Assembly (NCBI GenBank): GCA_002105175.1
Contig: MCGE01000041.1
Span: 62,001-126,000, forward strand
Length of the DNA stretch: 64,000 bases
Reading direction: 5' to 3'
DNA from: Absidia repens
Taxonomy: Eukaryota > Mucoromycota > Mucoromycetes > Mucorales > Cunninghamellaceae
This document shows positions 53,843 through 62,806 of the stretch, one piece after another (the first letter of the stretch is position 1; each line of letters opens with the position of its first letter). A program made the position numbers and the translations under genes. The notes under the pieces are model-generated. The model saw nothing but the letters and a program-made list of their open reading frames with translations, searched no databases and was not told the origin of the DNA.

Positions 53843-55369
53843 CTAAAATCGACGTTTGGAGGCTCTTCTAGCAATGGCAGCAGCTTGTTGACGTTCGCGG
53901 AGTACTCGGTCCTTTTCCTTCTTTTCGTATAGCTTTTGTTGATCCTTGAAGTTTTCCATGAATCCCTTCGATTCTTTTTGTAATTCCTTGGCTGGTTTGA
54001 TGAGTTGAGGTATGTTCAGGGCACTACGGACAGATGGATTTTTCAAAGCCAAAATTTGAGCAATGGAATATATATTGGAAGTAATCCAATAAACAAATAC
54101 ACCCTATAGAAGATAAATTAAAAACAGTCAGACATGATATCAGAGTCAACACAGATCGAAGAAGGAGAGGTGTGTGTTCAACTTACACTAGGCATCCAGG
54201 CAGTGAATGGCACAGTCAATACAGTAATACCACGCATAAAGGTTTTCATGCCTTTGGATTGAGGGGTAGCAGCACCAGCTTCAGTACCAGCTTCCAATAC
54301 GGCCAACATACCAGCAGCACTGACAGCAGGCAAGATGTAATAAGGATCCTGTGCAGTCAAATTAGTGAACCAAGACATACCACCTTCTGCCATTCCGGGG
54401 ACAGGTAAATCGGCCATTGCACGAAGAGCCATAAAGAAGGAAATCATAACAGGCATTTGGATCAAAGGCAAACCAAGGGATTTCATAGGATGGCAGTTGT
54501 TTTTCTTGAAGAGGTCGCTGATTTCGTGGGAGTATTTTCCAGTGGCCACCGCATCACCTTCCGCTTGAGCTGTCTTGAGGTTGTTCATAATACGGGTCAC
54601 TTCGGGATTAATATTCATGAGACGAGCATTGTTTCCTTGTAACTTGATGATCAAAGGTAAGAGTGCTGTACGGACAATCACGGTCGCCAACGCAATGGAT
54701 CCCCACCAAGGTAAACCCATGGTAACATGGACTGCTTCCAACATGGCTTCCAATCCACCCACAGGCGTAAAGTTGCAGAGTCCCATGGCCTTAAAATCAC
54801 CAATCTGTGCAGCCGCTCCAATGATTGAGTCTGCCGTCGGTGTTTGTGCTAAAGAATCCATGACAGTGGTGTCTTGTACAGCTGCGGCTGTCGTTGTTGT
54901 CGTTTCTGTTGGTACTGATGTTGAAGCACTGGTGAGATCTTGAGCTGTTGTTGTTGTTGCTTTGTCATCGTCAGATCCAGCTGTTGTATAATGGCGCATG
55001 TTATGTTGATGAAGGAATACAACTCCAGTCGATCGTTGAGTAGTTTTTAAAATAACATTTGGAGTGACGCTCAATAGAGCACGATTAGGGGCCAGTCGAG
55101 AAGTTGTATGCTGCAATAAAAATAGAATAAAAAGATAATCGTGTTAGTACATGCGCTTTTGTTTGATATATACATAAGTCTTTGGGTCATTGTTGCCTTT
55201 ATACTTACTAAGCGGGAGATATTTTCCAAGGAAGGTAAATGACTACAGCAAAACATGTAAGAGAGGGTAAATAGCTGTTAAGGTATACCAGTTTGATTCT
55301 CTTTAAAAGTCTATTTCAATTAAATTAAACTTACACCTTTGCCGCCAAGCGTCTATGGGCACCAAACAT
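53843..55369 (-). CDS. OXA1: mitochondrial inner-membrane insertase Oxa1
   Basis: 417-residue YidC/Oxa1/Alb3 family insertase, which places mitochondrially made and some imported proteins into the inner membrane. Exons in transcript order: 55369-55335, 55242-55209, 55110-54187 and 54103-53843. The first ~80 residues are basic and Ser/Thr-rich (MFGAHRRLAAKVHLP), a likely mitochondrial presequence spread over three exons. The insertase core follows with GLPWWGSIALATVIVRTALLP, GLPLIQMPVMISFFMALRAM, DPYYILPAVSAAGML and, after the last intron, GVFVYWITSNIYSIAQ. A basic helical tail (KDQQKLYEKKEKDRVLRERQ) matches the matrix domain that binds mitoribosomes. The start rests on splice phase and targeting character. 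Confidence 0.92.
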
Positions 55370-55736
55370 GTTGAGAAAGATAGGAAGATTAGGGAAAAGA
55401 AAGAAGCAATGTCAACAATGGCTCCTTTTTCAAAAAAAAAAAAAAAAAAAAAAAAAGGTAATCAGGTTTAATTGCCGCATTAGTTGACCAGCTTCAGGTC
55501 GAAAAATGCACCCTTGACAGAAAAGCCACCATAGTAATAATTATATTTTACACCCCGATAACCCGTGGCTCTGGTAGCATGAATTTATATTTTTTCTCTT
55601 CCCTTCGTTAAGTATTAGTTGAATCATGGTCTCCTGTCAAACCAAGATAAAAAAACATCTGAGATAAAGATAATAAAAGCAAAGACTATAAATATTAAGT
55701 TTGATGTGCTTATTGTATACTTTGAACGAGGTGTCG

Positions 55737-56164
55737 ATGGGAGTGACGAACAAAGACCAGGATAGCGAAGATGAAGGTAAGTAAATAGTGTGACCAATAA
55801 CCATATAATGATGATTTGTTATATTATACTCACAGGGGAAATATTTTTATCAAAGACACCGCGATAGGAATCATACCAACTCTATTAAAATCCAACCGAA
55901 CCTTGGGCTGATCAGCAAGATACGCCACGTATGCAAAAGAAAAATGACCAAAGACAACCACTACTGCACCTGGATCCAATACACAACATGTCATCAACGT
56001 CTCCGCTAGAGGAAAGAAAGAAAAATGTGGTAATGCAGCATATTAAGGATATCGGTTACGAGATAGATGATTATGAACGCAGCCGCCATCTGTGGATAGC
56101 CAGAACGATCTTCCAAGTGGAAAGCAACATACGCGACAATGCAAGTAGAATCGACATCTTATAG
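55737..56164 (+). CDS. doubtful small gene, unknown function
   Basis: A possible 94-residue protein from exons 55737-55776 and 55920-56164 (intron GTAAGT...GCAAG, 143 nt). A TATAAATA box lies about 50 bp upstream (55686-55693), which favours a real transcript. The sequence contains PLEERKKNVVMQHIKDIGYE and RSRHLWIARTIFQ, probably helical; I do not recognise it. After the stop, an apparently protein-like stretch continues in another frame (about 56195-56340: KNVTPLQRMIIDNDPCGRNW). The 3' part may therefore have an unrecognised intron, or the gene may be broken. The start could also be the ATG at 55931. Confidence 0.35.
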
Positions 56165-56399
56165 TAAACCAAACTCATACCGTCTCGGTAATAATAAATT
56201 TAGAATATGAAGATCATCGCCAGCACGAAACAGCAAAGGAAAAAATGTGACTCCTCTACAACGAATGATAATAGATAACGATCCCTGTGGAAGGAACTGG
56301 ACGATGATAACGATGTTGTGGAATATAGAGAAACCAAAATAACGTTGGCGACAGCTGTGACATAATAGCATTTGATCCTCCGTATTGTTTTAAATATTA

Positions 56400-57480
56400 G
56401 CTTACTTTTGTCTTTGTTTGTCTATAGTTTGTATTTACATGTGAACCCCCCCCCCCATGCCGCCCCCTCCCTGCTCTCCTCCTTCAATGAAATATGCTCC
56501 ATTAGTTTCTCATGATTTGTGCAGTAGATTTTTTTTTACTACCAACACCAGTTTTGAGTATTGGTCACCTTAATCTACGTATTATAAATACAATAAAAAA
56601 TTATTACTCTAAAAAAGATATGGGTAATTTTTATTGCTAGTTACTGATGTGCAAGTCTTTATTTGTTGAAGAAATGTGTTGGTTGATATTATTATGGGAA
56701 CTAGGATTGACTATGATATATATAGCTGTGAAGGAGAGAAATAGGACTTGTTTGTTAAGGAAACTGGCTACTGGTAGATTTTGTCATATACTGTTTGAGC
56801 TTTGCTTTTGGTGTAGTTAATATACTTGTCCTCAATACTTTATTTTTAACTGAATTCTCAGTGACTCTCACTCAACTATGAAAGAAAAAACCCCTTGTCC
56901 CCTATAAAAAATGAGTAAAGTATACCAAAGTCTGTAAACAATAAACAGCAACTATATTTGCATAGGGTACAATATTTCTTCAAAATGACTAGCCATTGCA
57001 TATCATCATAGGGGGAGGGGAGTTAAAAGAAAAGTATACGGCGACGGTTACATTGACGAGATAGCAGGTCACTTGATATAATTGATCGACCTGAATCAGC
57101 CAACATTTGATATCAAGCGACTTAAACACCGTCAGTCAATATGTAAGCTCTAGGAAGAAAACTATATATATGGGGTGAATTAAAAAGCAGACGTTTGATA
57201 GGACACCCAGAAAACTGGTACAATTGCGGCATTACCCTCTATCCGATGTGTCAAAAAATGGTTAATAAAAAAGTTATATTTATTGAAGCACTACCGTCAA
57301 CTCTATTTCAAATGGGTAATGGTAAGAACGGACCTATTGTGCACAGTATGAGAGAGAATAAAGCAAATGGATCTATTATGTGGGACAAGGCAGGAGGATC
57401 ATTTATTTGTAGCATGTGCGAAGGATCCCATATAATAAGTATGAGAAAGATCCTAATGGAACATTTTCATTGAGATATGT
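56400..57480. other. intergenic region without recognisable genes
   Basis: About 1 kb. A C10 run lies at 56446-56455 and AATAAA signals near 56590. From 57200 the sequence resembles the downstream part of minus-strand R1 copies (ATCTATTATG..., AACATTTTCATTGA), leading into the copy that follows. Confidence 0.4.
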
Positions 57481-58022
57481 AAAAAGAGACATATTTTATT
57501 CATATGTTGATACGAACTATGATAAACTAATCCTAACTAAACTAATGAAGGCTCCAAAACACCAACTAATGGTGCCTTCAGTTCCTAGATCAAAAATGAA
57601 AGGGTTTCCCCATGATGTTTGTTTTGCATTTTTGAAAATGCCCCTAATTCAAGTTCTAACACTAATCCTAGATTGCCAGTATTCCAATGAGCTATGCCAC
57701 CATATCATTCAGGCTTTCATGAAGGAAAAAAAAAAAGAAAAGAAAAAAAGGAAAAGAGAGGTAAAAAAAATTGGAGCCAAAAAAAAAAAAATAGAAATCA
57801 TGTATGCGGAGTCTGAATCGACCTTTTTCACACCTAAACACTACCCTATATTTCTTTTTTCAACACACAGAAAAATGCGCGCTGAGCACGACGGTTGGGC
57901 CCCAAGGGGCTGCCCACCAAAGTGCGAAATGGCGGAGGCTATAATCTTATCCCATCAAAATCCACGCTTTAATAAAAAAACTGTGATACCCAATAAATCG
58001 AAAGATTCCCAAAAGCTCTAGC
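57480..58022 (-). repeat. interspersed hairpin repeat R1, minus strand, long copy
   Basis: The complement has the GGGCAGCCCCTTGGGGCCC palindrome (near 57900), a pyrimidine tract with GGCTCCAATTTTTT, TTAGAACTTGAATTAGGGGC, the GCATTTTCAAAAATGC hairpin, CATGGGGAAACCCTTTCATT and GAATAAA near 57497. A long ORF across it (57416-58021) follows from lack of stops and shows no domain. Confidence 0.7.
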
Positions 58023-58039
58023 GGAGCACCAGACCGTTT

Positions 58040-59011
58040 ATTTTTTATAAAAAGTTCTGGTGCTCACTACTTATAATCAAATATAAATTTGGTACTCTAT
58101 ATATTTTCAAGACTACAGTCAAGTAAAAAAAGGACAATTACAAATTCCGATTCAGGTGAAAAATATTTTTTGATCCTCACTACAAATCCGTTCAAATAAG
58201 AACAGGAATACTCTTATACACTATACATCTGGTGTAAAATATAACTGAAGCTTTAACAAAAAGGTTGAATCAACACTGTCGAGGATCGGCCTCTGGCCAC
58301 CACCTGACCTCTAACCATCTCTGACCTTGAACAACATCATGCTCAAATTAAAGTTCGATCTCGAAACACTCTGTCGATTTTGACAATGGTGAACTCGACC
58401 GATCCCTATACTTTGACCACTTCTTGCTTTCAACCACCCTTTATTTTTTTAGTATAAATACCCCACCTTTTTCTTCAACAATTTCAAAATCTTTAGTTTT
58501 TTTCAGTTTTCTCATATTATCAAATAAAACTTAGTACAAAGGTTATTATACCACCAAATTATCTACTGTTTCTATTGGATCATAGAAACCTCCTTTTATT
58601 TTTGACTACAAGTCCTCTTTTTTATTTTATTTTTACTGTGTGTTATACACTATATTTTTATTGAACCAACAAAGGTCAATACTTTTCCTTTTTATTTTAT
58701 TTTACTTTTCCAAGTTTATTTTTTATAAACTTTCTCTACAGTTGGACTTTATCTACAAAAGTTCTGGTGCTCACTACTATCAATTCTATTTTTGTCCGAT
58801 TCAGGAACAAGATATTTCAAATTCCGCCCAAGGAACAAATTTATTTTCAAGCTCTAAACAAGCAAAAGCCATACTAAAGGATAACTCAAGACATCCTATT
58901 CAACCCAGCAAAACATAAAAAACCTACAAAAACACAATCCAGTTGGACTAAAATCACAAATTTAGCCGCAACACAAGCTACACACCCAAATTAGCCGTGA
59001 CAACCGTAACA
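58040..59011 (+). mobile_element. LTR of type D (U5 remnant), interrupted by a type A LTR
   Basis: The left part (58045-58276) has GTTCTGGTGCTCACTACTTA, AATTTGGTACTC and CATCTGGTGTAAAATATAAC, matching 47300-47640. After the type A insert, short LTR tails AAATTAGCCGTGACA (ending 59002) and ACCGTAACA (ending about 59011) remain, 60-70 bp from tRNA-Leu copy 2. The U3 part is lost. Confidence 0.6.
58277..58973 (+). mobile_element. solo LTR, type A, plus orientation
   Basis: It starts TGTCGAGGATCGGCC, like 25124. TTTAGTATAAATACCCC lies at about 58448 and AATAAA near 58522, with GTTCTGGTGCTCACTACTAT in U5; it ends AATTTAGCCGCAACA at 58973. The target duplication is ambiguous (ACAC on both sides if the LTR ends three bases earlier). 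Confidence 0.75.
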
Positions 59012-59072
59012 CCTTCTTTACTTCTAAAAAAAAGCGCCGTAAAAGATTAACCGGTGTAAGTTGAAGCAAAAG

Positions 59073-59156
59073 TGGTGACTGGGAGATTCGAACTCCCGCC
59101 TCAGATTGAGACCGCAACTTGAGTGCGGCGCCTTAGACCAACTCGGCCAAATCACC
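59073..59156 (-). tRNA. tRNA-Leu (CAA), copy 2
   Basis: Identical over its length to the gene at 48315-48398: anticodon CAA, long variable arm, discriminator A, no intron. A T4 terminator follows (complement of 59068-59071). The 5' flank also shows resemblance (AATTGAAAAGTA versus AACTGAAAAGTA). An LTR stack again lies on its 3' side. Confidence 0.93.
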
Positions 59157-60017
59157 CTTTTTGAGGGTAAAACTGAAAAGTATTATATAATCTCTACCGT
59201 TACCTTTCGAACTCCGCATGTATTCCTATTGGCTAGTTCACTTCACCCTCCCATTTTATTTCGCTGGTTTTTTTTTTTGTTTTTTCGTTCATTGTTCTCA
59301 TTCTTTTACCGTTCCTTTAGAATGGTAATCACCTTTATTCAGAACTCAAAATAGTTTCCCTCATAGTACCTCCAATAGAAAATTTTTGGTTAAATTCCCT
59401 GTTGGAATGAACCCCGTCATTAGTTTTAGTATCTGCCAATTCTGCTTCAATAAAATATATTCTTTTTATTAACAATCCTCTGACCTATAGTAATTTCGAT
59501 TTTTGATATTTTTGCTTTCTATAGTGATAAAAGTCGTCATTGTAAGCTGTTTTGCGCGCGGCCTATCAAAGACCTGCTTTCTAGCTCCTCCCCCCCATTA
59601 TGACTAAATTTTTCACACCCTCTCTATTCCGTCCTGCTCTATCATTCATACCAACAAATTTAAATTAGCGATTATTTTTTCATATGCGCATATAACATTC
59701 ACGCTGCGACTGTTTTTTTTTTTTTACGATGTCGATAAAAAAAAAAAAAAATTTTTCTGTTGTTGTTGTTGTTTTACATTCCCACTTCCTTTTTTTCTTC
59801 GTCACATGAAATCGGTACGTTGGTATTCACTGAGCTATACTTCTATGTTCTAGTAAACATAGGATTTGGTATTTTGTACATGTATATGGCTAGTTGCAAA
59901 AAAAAACAAAAACAAAAAAAAAAACAAACAAACCCCACCTTTTTTTTTGTAACTTCCAAAAAAGAAAGGAAGAAAAGGCACTCAACCTCAAAACCTGAAA
60001 GGAGAGGTTCGAAAAAG

Positions 60018-60330
60018 TCAAATTCCGCCCACGTGAAATATTTATTTTCTCTCTCATGCCTTTTTTTATTTTTTCGGCTCTCTTTCTTTTTGATTATTTT
60101 TTTTCCTTTTTATTTTTTCTTCACCATTCAACTTCTATGATATTATGTTGGACTTAGAATAGTATATAGGACTAGTTTAGAAAGGGGTTCAGCTCAGGGA
60201 TGACAAGTTGCATGGGGAAACCCTTTTATTTTGGATTCAGGATTTGTCGACCACCATTAGTAAACTTTTTGGAGCCTTCATTAGCTTAGTTTAACGTCGT
60301 CTGGTCTCTATATTTAAATAAAATATGCCT
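60018..60330 (+). repeat. interspersed hairpin repeat R1, subfamily II
   Basis: TCAAATTCCGCCCACGTGAA, a C/T tract, CATTCAACTTCTATGATATT, the core GGGGTTCAGCTCAGGGATGA, TGCATGGGGAAACCCTTTTA, and AATAAA at about 60317. Plus orientation; the clearest copy of the CACGTG-to-AATAAA arrangement. Confidence 0.75.
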
Positions 60331-60689
60331 TCTTTTACTTGTTTTAATGAAAATATGTCTCTTAGCCGCTCTTATGTTTTGCACAATAGATTCCTTTACT
60401 TTTTTTTTTTTTTTTTTTTTTTTTGCATTCAATGCCGTTTGATTAGTGTTTTGATCGCTTGTTGTTTTTCAATAAAAAACAAAACAAAACAATGAAAAAC
60501 AGTCTTGTACAATATATAAGATCCCATTTTACGACCGCTTCTTACCTTTTGATTGTTCCCTTACTTTTTACCCAGTTCCCTTTTATTTATCTGACCCTTA
60601 CTTTCGTCCTTCCCGTCACTATCTCCGCAGCAAATAGTCAGATCGCCCTAAGTATATCTACTTAACCCATATATTGGTCGTTAGTCAGA

Positions 60690-60728
60690 TCGCCATTAGC
60701 TTAGTGTCTTTAAAACAGTGTGGCTGGA

Positions 60729-60769
<41 letters not shown>

Positions 60770-61330
60770 TAGAAGGGCAAAAGTGATTAGAATGAATAGT
60801 TGGGATGATTTCCTTTAATAAACTACATCTCATCTTTCGTTTACTTCTCCTCATTGCATTTTTGACTTCCCTTTTGACTTCTTTTCCATGTTTATTACTT
60901 CACCAGGTGTGCTTTTGATATTGCAAGTGATTCCATCTAAAAGTGATCAGACAATTGAGCATATTTCTTCATCCACTCTTAGACTCTCATGGATGTGAAA
61001 TTGGGCAGTGACCTATAAAGTGGACTCTGGGATATAAATTTAAGCGACCTCGACACCGACTCATTTTCTTATAATTTTTTTCCCCTTGTTTTTATTTTTT
61101 CTCTCTCGTCCCCCATCACCTACTGTAGACTACCTTCTGTTATTATTTTATTTAGTTTCATTTATCACCATGTACCATCACCACCATTAATATTCCTTTT
61201 TATTTTTGATCGTAAATAGTTTTACATCCTTTTAGTTTGAAACACTGTTACTATTGTTATCGTAGTACATTCCCTCATTAGTTTACCTTCCCGCCTTATA
61301 TATACATTATCATTTCTCTACAGTAAAAAA
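60690..61330 (+). repeat. interspersed repeat R2, copy 2
   Basis: Matches 36060-36760: CATTAGCTTAGTGTCTTTAAAA, GTGGCTGGATCTGTG followed by a (TG)16 microsatellite (60731-60762), GTGATCAGACAATTGAGC, then CACCATTAATATTCC and GAAACACTGTTACTATTGTT. No ORF. Confidence 0.55.
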
Positions 61331-61661
61331 ATTCGCTCTTTGCTAATTGTGCTTTTGTCTCCAATCACTCCCTGACTATTTTTATTTACCATGAGGATGT
61401 ACTTCAGTCGGTTTATATACTTCTATGTTGCACTTGCGATCACGGGATCGTATGTCCTCATATTTACCGTACTTCTGTCCTTCCTTAGCCATGTTTATAT
61501 ATATGCCCGTTTTGAAAATGAATAAAATGTTATCTTGTGCTCTGGCAAGTTTCCTCAAACCGGAGTGGAATATTTAGGAGTACGGAGGGCCTTTATCCCA
61601 TCCCATTGCCCCATGTGAAATGGATGGATATCACAAAAAACAAAGTGATACAATTGTCTTT

Positions 61662-62598
61662 TATCTATTAAAGAGAGAGGGGGTAAAAACTTACCTAAGA
61701 TCTTGATCTATGACTTTGAAATATCCTTCCATTCCTCCACTCCCATCACCGTAGCAATGCTGCCTTTTTTATCCCTTTATTCTATCACCATAGCCAGCAC
61801 TTTTTAGATACTTTTTAGGGATACTGTAATTGGCATATACTATTCTCCATCATTTCTACTCTATATAGTGTGAACTGCAGAGGGAAAATAAACTATAATG
61901 GTGTGTTTTTATTTTGACAGAAAAAAGGCATTCTTATCAAAATTGACGTCTATGACTTTGCAATATCGGTCCACTGATATTTCTAGATCAATATCGCTGC
62001 AAATCTCATTTTTCTATTGAGTCACCAGTATTTAGCCCCGCCCCAGAATATCCTGCATTAATACTAACCCTACTATATAGTCCATTCAATTGCGAAATTC
62101 AGAGGGTACAGATAGTAAAATATTCTATAGTGCACATTTTTTTCTTTTTTACAGAAGCACATACCATTCTTCCTACATATAAAAACACACACATACGCGC
62201 ACCGGGTTTACTCATTCCCATTCAACGAGACAATAAAAGACATGAAATAGTTGAATGGTAAAAAGACAAAACAGGTTTATTCAGATATGTATACAGTGTA
62301 AACTATGACAACTAACACTAACCTAAGCTAATGGCACTATTCTAATATGAAGGCTAATCTAATGTAGGTTGGAAAACACAACTCCAAAATGAAAGGGTTT
62401 CCCCATGATGTTTGTTTTGCATTTTTGAAAATGCCCCTAAATCAAGTTCTAACACTAATCCTAGATTGCTAGTATCCCAATGGGCCATGCCATCATATCA
62501 TTCAATCTTTCATGAAGGAAAAAAAGAAAAAAGAAAGGAAAAGAGAGCCAAAAAAAAAAAAAAAAAAAAGAGAAATCATGTGTGCGGAGACTGAATTG
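61662..62598 (-). repeat. near-complete copy of the interspersed hairpin repeat R1 (subfamily I), minus strand
   Basis: Reverse-complement counterpart of 23870-24806, 937 bp by my boundaries. It includes the long ORF-less part (complement of 61662-62220), AATAAA (complement near 62275), the hairpin core (62400-62460) and CAGTCTCCGCACACATGA at its end. Confidence 0.75.
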
Positions 62599-62806
62599 GT
62601 ATTTTACAGAGTTGAGAAAAAAGTCGAAAGAAGTAAAATTGAAAGTGATCGAATGATTACCAAAATGATTTGATAGCACTTTTTTATTATCATCATCATC
62701 GTCAAAGGATAACTGGACCAGCAATTATCCTTTTTTTTTTTTTTTCAAGATGAAATAAAAATACTATAATGCTACTACAAAAAGGTTGATGATCTATAAC
62801 GGTTTC

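Larger units (their letters stand above)
59157..62806. other. gene-poor region with interspersed repeats
   Basis: No gene is supported. R1 copies lie at 60018-60330 (plus) and 61662-62598 (minus), an R2 copy at 60690-61330, a (TG)n microsatellite at 60731-60762 and a T24 run near 60400. ORFs here are low-complexity (Phe or Lys rich). Confidence 0.45.

Noticed and set aside
57416..58021. 201-codon ORF
   Set aside because: It lies wholly within a minus-strand R1 repeat; the sequence is compositionally biased with no domain, and other copies do not keep the frame.
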